From IMG/VR virus record IMGVR_UViG_3300042566_001780, positions 62,001 through 126,000 of that record: a DNA stretch of 64,000 bases. One strand, 5' to 3'. Source of the stretch: a virus. The notes under the pieces are model-generated. The model was not told the DNA's origin. It saw nothing but the letters and a program-made list of their open reading frames with translations, and did no database searches. The position numbers were made by a program, and so were the translations under genes. Shown piece by piece: positions 49,443 through 58,073 of the stretch. Position 1 is the stretch's first letter, and each line of letters begins with the position of its first letter.

Positions 49443-50060
49443 ATGATTTCATTTGACCAGTTTATGGCATGCACTTCATCTTCAAGAGAGAATGCTATGA
49501 AGTACTATCAGCCGACTTTAGATGCTATGAAACGTTTTGACATCAGCACACCAAAAAGAATTGCTGGTTTTTTAGCTCAGATTGCACATGAAAGCGGAAA
49601 TCTAGCCAGACTTGAGGAAAACTTAAACTATTCTGCAGAAGGTCTGATGAGAGTGTGGCCTTCACGTTTCCCGACTTTAGCATCTGCATCTCGCTATCAC
49701 CGGAACCCTAGGCTCATTGCTAATAAAGTTTATTCTAGTCGAATGGGAAATGGTGATGAAGCTTCTGGTGATGGATGGAAATATCGTGGTCGCGGGTTAA
49801 AGCAGCTGACCGGAAAAGACAATTATCGCAGAGCTTCATCTTCTTTAGGTGTTGATCTTGTTGAAAATCCAGATGCTTTATTGACCCCGCAATATGCTGC
49901 GTTATCAGCAGCATGGTTTTGGTCAGTTAATGGGCTTAATGCTATAGCAGACGGTGGAACAATAGAAGCAATGACAAAAAAGATTAATGGCGGTCTCATT
50001 GGCATAGAAGACAGAAGAGCGCGTTACCAAAAAGCGCTTAGAATTTTAGGCGTGTTATGA
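49443..50060 (+). CDS. Endolysin, glycoside hydrolase family 19-type
   Basis: 205 residues. IAGFLAQIAHESGNLARLEENLNYSAEGL carries the catalytic Glu of GH19 chitinase-like muramidases; YRGRGLKQLTGKDNY and MTKKINGGLIGIEDRRARY complete the family. It cleaves peptidoglycan at lysis. T4's own lysozyme (gpe) is unrelated. No signal peptide, so it depends on the holin; the next gene is a candidate. AGGGAGA precedes ATG 49443. Confidence 0.93.
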   Translation: MISFDQFMACTSSSRENAMKYYQPTLDAMKRFDISTPKRIAGFLAQIAHESGNLARLEENLNYSAEGLMRVWPSRFPTLASASRYHRNPRLIANKVYSSRMGNGDEASGDGWKYRGRGLKQLTGKDNYRRASSSLGVDLVENPDALLTPQYAALSAAWFWSVNGLNAIADGGTIEAMTKKINGGLIGIEDRRARYQKALRILGVL

Positions 50061-50512
50061 ATAACTTTTTGACGATATTTGGGATGCAAATTGAACCTGT
50101 ATCCCTAATCATTTTTATTGCTATCATTGGCATCATTTTTCTTTTCTATCGAATACAGAAAACTGAAAAATTGGATTTTGCCGATATGATAACAAAAAAT
50201 GGTAGATCTGTATCATTGACCAAGGTGCTTCAGTTAGTAGGTGGTGTCACTTCTACTTGGGTCATTATCAAATTGACTTTGAGTGGGACGCTTGCTATGG
50301 AAATGTTCGCCGTGTATTTGACGTACGTAGCATCAATCGAAGGTTTCAGCAAATTTATGGCAGCAAAATATCGCTACGAAGAAAAATCTGTGCGCGATAA
50401 TTCTGAGTACCCACCAAGTCAACCATACTCACCGTACGAAGATACCAATCCACCGACGACGGAAACTGTAACAGAGTGTAAAAAGTGCAAAGAGCACGAA
50501 AATCTAGGTTAG
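50057..50512 (+). CDS. Putative holin or lysis-associated membrane protein
   Basis: 151 residues. Hydrophobic segments at ~12-31, 58-75 and perhaps 77-95; hydrophilic Pro/Glu/Lys C-terminus with CKKC. ATGA overlap with the endolysin gene indicates a lysis role. Similar phage proteins (DMITKNGRSVSLTKVLQ, VASIEGFSKFMA) are commonly tagged as holin-like without proof. Confidence 0.6.
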   Translation: MNNFLTIFGMQIEPVSLIIFIAIIGIIFLFYRIQKTEKLDFADMITKNGRSVSLTKVLQLVGGVTSTWVIIKLTLSGTLAMEMFAVYLTYVASIEGFSKFMAAKYRYEEKSVRDNSEYPPSQPYSPYEDTNPPTTETVTECKKCKEHENLG

Positions 50513-50515
50513 AAT
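50510..50515 (+). promoter_or_regulatory. Putative early promoter TAGAAT
   Basis: GGTTAGAATTCATCCATGTTCAAC; the ATTCATCCAT downstream is shared with 26835. ATG is 37 bases downstream. Confidence 0.45.
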
Positions 50516-50551
50516 TCATCCATGTTCAACAACACTGTTAAGGTGTAAATC

Positions 50552-50812
50552 ATGCCCTCTATCCTGAATCGTGCTCAACTGGTCAATCGTCAGCTGTTTG
50601 ACCCCACCAATGAAGCTCACCTGATCAGTTTGAAAAACTATCTGAGGACCGGAAATTGGGGTGATGTGCAGTTCTTTGCAGAACTGCCGTTTGTTGAAGT
50701 GCCGATCACTGTGCTGACCAAATATGCTCAGCATCTGCTTGATGTTGTTCCCGAAACGGTTCGGGAAAAAGATGCTCGTATGAATGAAAAACGTGTGATT
50801 CGTGTGAAATGA
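50552..50812 (+). CDS. Hypothetical protein
   Basis: 86 residues, mixed alpha/beta, basic end. Codons are relatively GC-rich. No family recognised. First gene after a putative early promoter; ATGA overlap with the next. Confidence 0.6.
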   Translation: MPSILNRAQLVNRQLFDPTNEAHLISLKNYLRTGNWGDVQFFAELPFVEVPITVLTKYAQHLLDVVPETVREKDARMNEKRVIRVK

Positions 50813-51090
50813 CAGAAATGGCATTTGCGCTTAGGACTAGTCGGGTGATCTCAAAAAATCCACTAGTCCTAACCAACAAACCTGATGGCATGTTCATCAG
50901 GAAGAAAGATCATCTTTTTACTGATCACAAACCTTCTGCAATGATTTTCACAAAAGCATATGACGCAGAGGACTTTTTGATTGACTGGAAAAAGATTCAT
51001 TATGAGTTCAGAAACTATCCATTCTTCTTGATTCAAGTAGAAGTCGAACCTGTAGTTCAGCGACAAGTAGCAGTTCTTCGGCAGTTGTAA
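50809..51090 (+). CDS. Hypothetical protein
   Basis: 93 residues. The pattern SKNPLVLTNKPDGMFIRKK ... KPSAMIFTKAYDAEDFL looks like a small beta-hairpin phage domain. No function recognised. Followed by a terminator. Confidence 0.6.
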   Translation: MTEMAFALRTSRVISKNPLVLTNKPDGMFIRKKDHLFTDHKPSAMIFTKAYDAEDFLIDWKKIHYEFRNYPFFLIQVEVEPVVQRQVAVLRQL

Positions 51091-51098
51091 GATTGGGA

Positions 51099-51138
51099 AG
51101 CCCAAAAAGCGTGTTAGAATAGCTTTTTGGGCTTTTTC
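51099..51138 (+). terminator. Terminator whose loop carries a promoter -10
   Basis: 12-base arms AGCCCAAAAAGC (51099-51110) and GCTTTTTGGGCT (51122-51133), then TTTTC. The loop contains TAGAAT (51115-51120) with TTGGGA 16 bases upstream. It could end upstream transcription and start the dCMP deaminase transcript, whose ATG is at 51142. Confidence 0.75.
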
Positions 51139-51141
51139 TTT

Positions 51142-51579
51142 ATGAAATCAAATTTAGACTCAACCTACATTAGAATGGCCATCATGATGGCAGAGAACTC
51201 TAAGGCTGTGCGTTCTAAGGTAGGCGCTATCTTGGTGACCAGCCATGGCGTTATTCTACCTGGTTATAATGGTACTGTTCGCGGACTTGACAACATTTGC
51301 GAAAACGAAGTGAATGGCGTTCTTGTTACCAAACCTGAAGTCATTCATGCTGAGCTAAATTGCATTCTTAAAGCTGCAAAAGAAGGCATTTCGATTGTAG
51401 ACTCCACCGTCTACATTACTTTGTCTCCATGCATGCAGTGCTCTGCAATGATTGCACAGAGCGGCATAAAGCGCGTAGTATTTTTGCATAAGTATCGTGA
51501 TTCTGCAGGAATTGATTTCCTTCATAAAGCCGGTGTTTCAGTTGAACATATCAACATAGATGGCAATGCAAGAAGTTGA
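51142..51579 (+). CDS. cd: Deoxycytidylate (dCMP) deaminase
   Basis: 145 residues. Zinc/catalytic motifs HAE (IHAELNCIL) and SPCMQC of the cytidine deaminase fold. It converts dCMP to dUMP for thymidylate supply, complementing NrdAB. Shorter than T4 Cd (193). ATG 51142 preferred; the earlier in-frame start lies inside the terminator. Confidence 0.9.
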   Translation: MKSNLDSTYIRMAIMMAENSKAVRSKVGAILVTSHGVILPGYNGTVRGLDNICENEVNGVLVTKPEVIHAELNCILKAAKEGISIVDSTVYITLSPCMQCSAMIAQSGIKRVVFLHKYRDSAGIDFLHKAGVSVEHINIDGNARS

Positions 51580-52117
51580 AAATTGGGTTGAGCTTGAAGA
51601 TCGCATTCTTCGATTTGATGGCGTGTCCATTATCTCTCCTATAGATGTACCTGCGTTTTTAATGCGTGGTGCACTCCCTAATTCTATTCGCGTCACCGAA
51701 ATCAATAAAGACATTGACTTATTCAATCAAAGCTGTCTTGAGTCAGATTTGATTGGCACTGACATTTTTGACATTCAACTATCACCCATTGAAATTTGTA
51801 TTCCAGAAAAATACAAACATTTGGATGTAGTTGAACTTATTCTCCCAAGATACAAAAAAGTTTGCCAATCATATTCAAAAGAAGAAATAGAAAAATCTGA
51901 AATTCGAATAGCTCAGGAGCTTAATGAATTTGAGCGGCGTAATATTCTTGACCTAATCAAAATCATTGCTTTTATTATTGATGAGTTTAAGCACTCAAAT
52001 CAACTTTGGGGAGTTGGTCGTGGATCTTCATGCGCCTCATATCTTCTGTTTTTGATCGGCCTTCATATGGTAGATCCTGTCAAATATGACATACCACTAT
52101 CCGAATTCTTGAAGTGA
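51560..52117 (+). CDS. DnaE-like fragment 1 (Pol III alpha GRGSS region)
   Basis: 185 residues. The C-terminus WGVGRGSSCASYLLFLIG followed by LHMVDPVKYDIPLSEFLK matches the WGVGRGSxAGSLVAYLLGI...DPIKY...FLN segment of bacterial DNA polymerase III alpha. The preceding helices (EFERRNILDLIKIIAFII) fit the polymerase just before this motif. It stops where DnaE would continue to the catalytic PDxDxD; that segment is in the gene at 56066. Alone it lacks catalytic residues. Confidence 0.78.
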   Translation: MAMQEVENWVELEDRILRFDGVSIISPIDVPAFLMRGALPNSIRVTEINKDIDLFNQSCLESDLIGTDIFDIQLSPIEICIPEKYKHLDVVELILPRYKKVCQSYSKEEIEKSEIRIAQELNEFERRNILDLIKIIAFIIDEFKHSNQLWGVGRGSSCASYLLFLIGLHMVDPVKYDIPLSEFLK

Positions 52118-52142
52118 TCAAGAAAACAGCAAAAAATTCTTG

Positions 52143-52150
52143 CTAAATAG
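52143..52150 (+). promoter_or_regulatory. Late-promoter-like box CTAAATAG
   Basis: 33 bases upstream of ATG 52183, followed by TATGGAG. Confidence 0.65.
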
Positions 52151-52182
52151 AGAATCCCCTATATTTTATGGAGTAATCATAG

Positions 52183-52383
52183 ATGCTCAAAACAGTTCGA
52201 AGTGCGCGTGGCACAGTTGTAGATTTTCAATTACTTGCAATTAAGTCGCAGTTGGCGGCAAAGCCTGCCCCGAAAGAAGTAATTGATCGTAAAGTGTTCA
52301 TTGAAGAACGAGACGGAGTGAAAGCTAAAAACTCCATTCCTACCACACCAGAAGAAATTATTTCTGCACCTAAGACAAAGTGA
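52183..52383 (+). CDS. Conserved small T4-like phage protein
   Basis: 66 residues. MLKTVRSARGTVVDFQLLAIKSQLA followed by a Lys/Pro/Glu-rich tail. I recognise this opening from other T4-like phages as an uncharacterised, probably late-expressed protein; the late box in front agrees. Confidence 0.65.
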   Translation: MLKTVRSARGTVVDFQLLAIKSQLAAKPAPKEVIDRKVFIEERDGVKAKNSIPTTPEEIISAPKTK

Positions 52384-52388
52384 ATCTA

Positions 52389-52712
52389 ATGACAAATTTA
52401 CGTCCCCTCAAAAATACTGTTCTCTTCCAATTTCTTGATGATACTGGTGGAGCAAAAGGTCGCTTCTCTGAAAGATATAACGGGTCTATTGTTATTCCGG
52501 TTCTTAACTCCAATCAAAACAAATCTTCCCGATGGGGTAAAGTTGTTAGCATTGGCCCAGAGGTTCAAGAGGTTAAAGTTGGCGACTTCATTTTGATTGA
52601 ACCTCTCCAATGGACAAACAATGAAGTTTTTGAGGGTGAGAAGATCTGGAAGACAGATGAAGGCAAGATTATGCTTTCAACAGACGACGAATCTCAAACC
52701 TATAATTTCTAA
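52389..52712 (+). CDS. GroES/gp31-like co-chaperonin candidate
   Basis: 107 residues. LRPLKNTVLFQFLDD opens like Cpn10 ('RPLxDRVLV'), and RWGKVVSIGPEVQEVKVGDFILIEP matches the GroES G-V-IGP-v-vGD pattern. T4 gp31 (111 residues) replaces GroES to fold gp23. The sequence is diverged and a mobile-loop motif is not obvious. ATG 52389 preferred over GTG 52380. Confidence 0.55.
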   Translation: MTNLRPLKNTVLFQFLDDTGGAKGRFSERYNGSIVIPVLNSNQNKSSRWGKVVSIGPEVQEVKVGDFILIEPLQWTNNEVFEGEKIWKTDEGKIMLSTDDESQTYNF

Positions 52713-52714
52713 TC

Positions 52715-53872
52715 ATGTTTTTTATTGCACTAACTTTTGCTGCGGCTTTTTTGATTGAAGGGCTCGGCACACTCGTATCCGTCATTGGATTGAGTAGCCT
52801 GTTTGGCTCAAATTTGATCATTATTGCTTTAGCAATTTCCCTAGATCTTGGGAAAATTGTTGTTGTGAGTTTGCTTTACACTTACTGGAACAAGCTTGGT
52901 GCAATCATGAAAAGCTATGCACTGGTGGCAGCAATAGTCACTATGACTATTACTTCTGCCGGTGCTGCAGGATACTTGACAGGAAAATTCCAAGAAGCTA
53001 TCCTTGGATCTCAAGAATCATCGATTAGACTCAATGCTCTTCTTGATGAGCAAAAACAATTGACTGAAAGAAAGCAGCAGATTGATGCCCAAATTGCTGC
53101 TATTCCTGATCGATATACCGCTGCCCAAAAAATTCGTTTGATGAATCAGTTTAAAGCTGAACAGACTATTGTCAATAAGCGAATTAATGAGATCACTGCA
53201 CAAGTACCAGAGCTGAAAGTTGCCGATATTAGCAAACAAGCTAAAGCTGGTCCAATTATTCTGCTTGCAAAATCATTCAACGTTACGATTGAAGAAGCTA
53301 TCCTATGGGTGGTGATGATGATCATATTCGTGTTTGATCCATTGGCTGTATTCTTGATCGTTGCTGGCAACTTCTTAGTAGCACAAAGAAAGAAAAATGA
53401 AGAAGTGGCTAAAGAAGTGGCTAAAGAAGTGGTAATTGAGCCTACAGATGCTCCATTAATTGAAGATGATGCAGCGGTGATACCACGAGCTGAAGCTATC
53501 ATTCAACCAATGATCATTGAAGAAAAACCTCAAGTTGACCTTGAATTAGTTCCTATCGAAGAAAAAGAAGAACCTATTCAAGAAGAAGTTATTTCTGAAA
53601 TTCAAAAAGTCAAGAAGCCAAGAAAACCTCGTGCTCCTAAGAAATTGAAACTGGTTCCTATTGTTGAAGAACTGCAAATTGAAGAAGAACCAGTAAAAGA
53701 GACTGTATCTAAAAGACCAGAAATTAAGTTAACTGACTTAATTCATAAAGGCCCACGCCCTGCATCAATTTTGGATGATGTTACACCGGATAATTCTGTA
53801 AAGTTTGATGAAACCCCGGATGCCAATCTGGCATCTTTCTATAAGGACCAAAAGCCTACATCCTCAAACTAA
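52715..53872 (+). CDS. Membrane protein with coiled coil and charged tail
   Basis: 385 residues. Three N-terminal transmembrane segments (~2-21, 33-50, 65-85), a coiled coil (~105-160), another pair of membrane segments (~195-225), then a long Glu/Pro/Lys-rich cytoplasmic tail containing a tandem EVAKEVAKEV. No enzymatic motif. Widespread in relatives by plan, function unknown. Confidence 0.65.
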   Translation: MFFIALTFAAAFLIEGLGTLVSVIGLSSLFGSNLIIIALAISLDLGKIVVVSLLYTYWNKLGAIMKSYALVAAIVTMTITSAGAAGYLTGKFQEAILGSQESSIRLNALLDEQKQLTERKQQIDAQIAAIPDRYTAAQKIRLMNQFKAEQTIVNKRINEITAQVPELKVADISKQAKAGPIILLAKSFNVTIEEAILWVVMMIIFVFDPLAVFLIVAGNFLVAQRKKNEEVAKEVAKEVVIEPTDAPLIEDDAAVIPRAEAIIQPMIIEEKPQVDLELVPIEEKEEPIQEEVISEIQKVKKPRKPRAPKKLKLVPIVEELQIEEEPVKETVSKRPEIKLTDLIHKGPRPASILDDVTPDNSVKFDETPDANLASFYKDQKPTSSN

Positions 53873-53925
53873 GATAGTTTAGCTAATTTTGAAGTTTACA
53901 ATTTTATTTTTTGGAGTTTTACATA

Positions 53926-54852
53926 ATGAGCATTTTGAAAAGTCTTTGGGTTGAAAAGCATAAACCGTCTACACTTGATGATGTCATTTTCAAAAATGAG
54001 CATGAAAAAGACATTTTTGCAAAGTTTGTTAAAAATAAATCAATCCCAAATCTTTTGCTTGTAGGCGTACAGGGCACGGGTAAAACTACGACTTCTGATG
54101 TCTTGGTCAATGAACTTGGCATTGACAAGATGGATGTACTTCGCATCAACTGCTCAGACGAAAAGATTGATGCAATGCGGGATAAGGTGAAGACATTTGC
54201 CTATACTATGCCAGTTGGTGATTTCAAGGTTGTTCAACTTGAAGAGCTTGATTATGCAGGTCCAGACGCACAGGCGCTTCTTCGAGTATTGATTGAAGAT
54301 GTTAGTGAATCTTGTCGTTTTATTGCCACGGCAAACTATGTCAATAAAATCATCCCAGCTATTCAATCTCGATTCCAAAAAGTCACATTCTCTTTGCCAA
54401 ACAAAGACGATGTTCTGATTCGAGCAGCTGATATTCTTGAAAAAGAAAAGGTTGAATTTGACATCGATGTACTTGATGAACTAGTTTGCATCACTTATCC
54501 AGATATTCGATCAACAATTACTGCACTTGAAATTTACTCTTCAGGTGGAAAGCTTGTCCTTAGTAAAGGCTCTCAATCTGGGATTGCTGACTGGAAATTT
54601 GAACTTCTGGACCTACTTGAAGCTGGTAAATTTTCAGATGCTCGAAAGCTTGTTTGCAATTCTGCAAGCAAAGAAGAATTGCAAGATATTTTCTCATTCC
54701 TCTATCAAAATTCTCATAAGCTAAAGTGTCCTCAGGATGAAGCAGTGGTGTTGATTGCAAACTATGCTTACAAACACACTTTTGTAGCTGATGCTGAATT
54801 GAATGTGGCAGCATTGATGATCGAACTGGGAATGTTGAATGGCAGCAAGTAA
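53926..54852 (+). CDS. 44: Sliding clamp loader large subunit gp44
   Basis: 308 residues (T4: 319). AAA+ ATPase: LWVEKHKPSTLDDVI start, Walker A VGVQGTGKTT, Walker B region QLEELDYAG, sensor 1 FIATANY, arginine finger IQSRFQ. It loads the clamp (gp45, not in window) for the polymerase. The Walker B reads EELD where DExD is usual, an Asp-to-Glu change. TTGGAG precedes ATG 53926. Confidence 0.93.
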   Translation: MSILKSLWVEKHKPSTLDDVIFKNEHEKDIFAKFVKNKSIPNLLLVGVQGTGKTTTSDVLVNELGIDKMDVLRINCSDEKIDAMRDKVKTFAYTMPVGDFKVVQLEELDYAGPDAQALLRVLIEDVSESCRFIATANYVNKIIPAIQSRFQKVTFSLPNKDDVLIRAADILEKEKVEFDIDVLDELVCITYPDIRSTITALEIYSSGGKLVLSKGSQSGIADWKFELLDLLEAGKFSDARKLVCNSASKEELQDIFSFLYQNSHKLKCPQDEAVVLIANYAYKHTFVADAELNVAALMIELGMLNGSK

Positions 54853-55333
54853 AGAGTTTGATCTTTTTGGATTTTTGGAAAAGCTCGGTTCTCGTAGCCT
54901 AAATGCATACACTAATTTATCTGATGAAGAGAAAAAACAAGCATCTCCTCTAATTATTGCTCGTTGGCTTACTGGCACTAATGATGCTGCTCAAATCATC
55001 CGCATGAATGAAGCAGTTAATCCCTTTGTTTTTAGTTTAGGTTCGCATAAAGAGCTTCTATTCAAATTGATGGCATCTGCATCAACTGGGAATACTAGAC
55101 GTTATTCCTGGAAGAAAATGCCATCATCAAGTTCTGAAAAGCTAAAGATTGAAGTCATCAAACAGAGCCTTGGAATATCGACACGTGAAGCTAAAATGCA
55201 TGCTGATACATTCAAAGATCCTGTCCATCTGGTTCAGGCTGCTGAGGAACTTGGGTGGTCAAAAGATCAAATAAAGAAACTGCAAGGCGAATTAGGATTA
55301 GAATTACCTTCTAAGAAGGCTTCAAAGAAATGA
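54839..55333 (+). CDS. 62: Clamp loader small subunit gp62
   Basis: 164 residues (T4: 187), directly after gene 44 and overlapping it by 14 bases, as gene 62 follows 44 in T4. The SPLIIARWLTGTNDAAQIIRM and RRYSWKKM segments fit the gp62 plan of phage relatives. It completes the 4:1 loader complex. C-terminus Lys-rich. Confidence 0.82.
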   Translation: MAASKEFDLFGFLEKLGSRSLNAYTNLSDEEKKQASPLIIARWLTGTNDAAQIIRMNEAVNPFVFSLGSHKELLFKLMASASTGNTRRYSWKKMPSSSSEKLKIEVIKQSLGISTREAKMHADTFKDPVHLVQAAEELGWSKDQIKKLQGELGLELPSKKASKK

Positions 55334-56085
55334 CTGTTATGGATAGAGATGAGATCCGTCAATCTGCAAAAAGTCGTAGGTCATCTGCTACGATTGAGCA
55401 ATCTGCCTTTAAAAAGGTAGTATGGGAATGTGAATATTGCTCTCGATCATTTGCAACTGAAACAGGATTCATGGATCACCGTTGCGCAGCAAAAGCAAAG
55501 CTAGATCAATTGAAATCTCCAACCGGTCAGGCTGCGTATTCGCACTATTCTGAATGGATGAAACAGAAGGGACGAAGTGTGCCACCACCTGAAACATTTC
55601 TAGAATCACGGCAATATTCTAATTTCATACGATTTGCAGAATGGTCAAATAAACTGTCAATCCCAAATCCAAAGCAATTCATTAAATTAATGATTGAAGC
55701 AGATGTGTCACCGGTTCTATGGTGTCGGCATAATGCTTACACTATGTTCTTGGAATGGTATGATGGCGTCCATTCACCAGAAGAACAATTTATTGAATCT
55801 CTTGAAGAATTGAAACAGCTTGCGGTTGATGCTGGGTGCGGCCTTTCAGAAATTTATAATGTCTTGGGGGCAGCAGAAATTGCCAAATTGGTGCGCAAGC
55901 GAAAATTGTCGGCTTGGTTGCTAGTGACATCAAAAGTATTTTTGATGTGGGCTCAAAAATTACCGCAACATGAAAAAGACATGTTGAATGAAGCTATTGA
56001 CTTTAAAACTTTTGCAAATAAACTGGGTTCTCGCCCAGACATTACACCGCTATTCAAGAAAGCTTGTGAAAGTGAAGGAATTTAG
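55330..56085 (+). CDS. Zinc-finger phage protein next to clamp loader
   Basis: 251 residues. WECEYCSRSFATETGFMDHRC is a C2H2/C2HC finger near 34-53; the rest is helical (AYSHYSEWMKQKG, FIKLMIEADVSPVLWC). T4 has regA in this place; this is not RegA. Relatives in other T4-like phages have the same finger plus helical body, unknown role. Its end overlaps the second DnaE-like fragment by 20 bases. Confidence 0.7.
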   Translation: MTVMDRDEIRQSAKSRRSSATIEQSAFKKVVWECEYCSRSFATETGFMDHRCAAKAKLDQLKSPTGQAAYSHYSEWMKQKGRSVPPPETFLESRQYSNFIRFAEWSNKLSIPNPKQFIKLMIEADVSPVLWCRHNAYTMFLEWYDGVHSPEEQFIESLEELKQLAVDAGCGLSEIYNVLGAAEIAKLVRKRKLSAWLLVTSKVFLMWAQKLPQHEKDMLNEAIDFKTFANKLGSRPDITPLFKKACESEGI

Positions 56086-56677
56086 ATTTTCCTCTGGTGA
56101 TATCGACATTGATACACCTTCCTCTTTTGATCCTTGCGATTTATTCAAAAATTGGGTTAGGGCTTCTTTAGTAAAAGATGGAAAATTAGTACCACACCCA
56201 AGTGGATACTATCCATCTAATATTCCAAAGGATCCTATCACTAGTCTATCTAGTATCCCATATAACGAAGCTGAATTATTGGGATATTCAAAGATTGACT
56301 TCCTTCATCTGTCAATTTACAATTATGTCAAAGATCGAGCTGATCTTGAACAGTTAGCAAATTCACAGCCCGATTGGAATTTGCTATTGCTACCATCTGT
56401 CCAAACCAGATTATTTCAACTTTCAAATCACGGTCAATTGCTAGATGAAATAAGACCTAAAAGTATCCAAGATCTTGCAGATTGTTTGGCACTCATTCGG
56501 CCCGGCAAGAGAGAAATTCTGCCAATTTATAAAAAAGACAAACAAGTTGGAAGAAGAATGTTGTGGGCAAAGTCTGATAATGATGCATATACCTTCAAAA
56601 AATCGCATGCTATCTCATATGCACTGGTGATTGTGGTGCAATTGAATTTGATAGCCAATTCAAGGATGACATTGTGA
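56066..56677 (+). CDS. DnaE-like fragment 2 (Pol III alpha palm/fingers)
   Basis: 203 residues. GDIDIDTPSSFDP near residues 11-23 corresponds to PDFDIDF, carrying the catalytic DxD of Pol III alpha. Then AELLGYSKIDFLHLSIYNYV (LGLLKxDFLGLxxL), RPKSIQDLADCLALIRPGK and FKKSHAISYALV (FNKSHAxAYAL). The region between the last two is much shorter than in DnaE. It continues exactly where the gene at 51560 ends. GTG 56066 chosen; 56072 is possible. Confidence 0.8.
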   Translation: MKVKEFRFSSGDIDIDTPSSFDPCDLFKNWVRASLVKDGKLVPHPSGYYPSNIPKDPITSLSSIPYNEAELLGYSKIDFLHLSIYNYVKDRADLEQLANSQPDWNLLLLPSVQTRLFQLSNHGQLLDEIRPKSIQDLADCLALIRPGKREILPIYKKDKQVGRRMLWAKSDNDAYTFKKSHAISYALVIVVQLNLIANSRMTL

Positions 56678-57048
56678 CCGAGGAAGATTGGGGGCAGCGA
56701 GCTAAAGAGCTGATTGAAATCTTTTCAGACGACAAGATTAGTGATAAGATTGACAAGATTATGTGTCAAGGGTGCCAAAGAATTATTTTTGTTGACGCGC
56801 AAAAATGTGTACAAACCTCAAATGTAGTATTACAATCAACCCATCTCATCAACCAAGCTAAATTGATCATGGCAGCAAAACAGGTAGTCTACAAAGGTCT
56901 GGTTCTCATGAAAGGCAGCACTGCACTTGAACTGTGGGATGCATGGCAGAAAGAAACGAAGGATCGAAATTCTGCCCAAAAGAAACTTGATGTCCACATG
57001 AAAGACGTTGAAACTCGTCACAAAGAACTTCTGGAGCGCTACAAATGA
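56674..57048 (+). CDS. Hypothetical helical protein
   Basis: 124 residues, starts GTG in a GTGA overlap with the DnaE-like gene. CQGCQ near 31-35 and long helices at the C-terminus. Coupling to the DnaE-like fragment suggests a shared process. No family recognised. Confidence 0.6.
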   Translation: MTEEDWGQRAKELIEIFSDDKISDKIDKIMCQGCQRIIFVDAQKCVQTSNVVLQSTHLINQAKLIMAAKQVVYKGLVLMKGSTALELWDAWQKETKDRNSAQKKLDVHMKDVETRHKELLERYK

Positions 57049-58073
57049 ATATCCTAGCTAAAGTGTTGTACGGTTCCCACCTTTATGGGACCAACACTCC
57101 AACTTCCGATCAGGACTTCAAAATTGTCTATCTGCCAAGTTTGAAGACTGCTTTGCTTGGTCAAAAATTCAATACTGTTCGTCATCGCTATGATAAGGAT
57201 GGGAATGTTATTGCTGATAACCAAAGTATGCCGGCAGATGGATATGAGGATGAATGCATTCCTATTCAAAAGTTTGTGGCTGACTATATCAGCGGGCAGA
57301 CTTACGCAATTGAACTTGCACATGCAATTGCTAACAATGCATTTACTGGAACTGCAACTACAGAGTTTCAGGAACTTTGTCAAGATCTGGTGTTTCAATA
57401 TGCACATTCTTCTATCATGGGAATGATGGGTTTTGCAATGAAGCAGACATTTGACTATGTGATGCGCGGTGAGCGTTTGAACAAAGCTCAGCAAGTTCAT
57501 GATGTGCTTGAACGTATCATGGCAGAGAATTTCCAAACGTACACAAAGCGTCCACGCCTCGACTCTCTTCTCCCAAATGGGCTGACGGTTCTTGAAGAAG
57601 TTGCAAAAGTATGCGAACTCGAGTCTGGAATTGTTCACAGTCACGATATTCCATTCAAGACTTTGAAATTGAATGGCCGTGAGTATCTCATCACTACTAC
57701 GATCGAGAATATGATTGACGCGGCCAAGCGGCTCGTTGATCAATATGGCAATCGTTCAAATCGAGCTGCAGAAACAGAGGTTGATCCAAAATCTCTCATG
57801 CATGCAGTTCGTGTTTACGAGCAAGTGGTAGAACTTTTGACTACCGGGAAGATTGTATTTCCTCGTCAAAATGCTCAAGAGTTGCTGACAATCAAAAATC
57901 AGCAGATGAAATCCGAAGATTGCAAAAAGCTTTTGATTGCCCTGGACAAAGACGCAAATCGTATGATCGAGGAAGCAACTCTGTTGCCTAAAATGAGCCC
58001 GGAATTTCAGCAACAGATCCTGGATTATTTTTATTCCAATTATTTGCTCCCAATGTACGACTCAAATCCTTAA
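57045..58073 (+). CDS. Predicted nucleotidyltransferase (Pol beta superfamily)
   Basis: 342 residues. GSHLYGTNTPTSDQDFK (10-26) is the GS...DxD metal-binding motif of the Pol beta-like nucleotidyltransferase fold. The remainder is helical (AHAIANNAF; HAVRVYEQVVELL). Phages often encode such enzymes; substrate unknown, possibly tRNA or protein NMP-transfer. ATGA overlap upstream. Confidence 0.78.
   Translation: MNILAKVLYGSHLYGTNTPTSDQDFKIVYLPSLKTALLGQKFNTVRHRYDKDGNVIADNQSMPADGYEDECIPIQKFVADYISGQTYAIELAHAIANNAFTGTATTEFQELCQDLVFQYAHSSIMGMMGFAMKQTFDYVMRGERLNKAQQVHDVLERIMAENFQTYTKRPRLDSLLPNGLTVLEEVAKVCELESGIVHSHDIPFKTLKLNGREYLITTTIENMIDAAKRLVDQYGNRSNRAAETEVDPKSLMHAVRVYEQVVELLTTGKIVFPRQNAQELLTIKNQQMKSEDCKKLLIALDKDANRMIEEATLLPKMSPEFQQQILDYFYSNYLLPMYDSNP

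Noticed and set aside
57054-57743. 229-codon minus-strand frame opposite the nucleotidyltransferase
   Set aside because: Fully antisense to a motif-bearing gene, no start signal, Cys/His-rich shadow composition.
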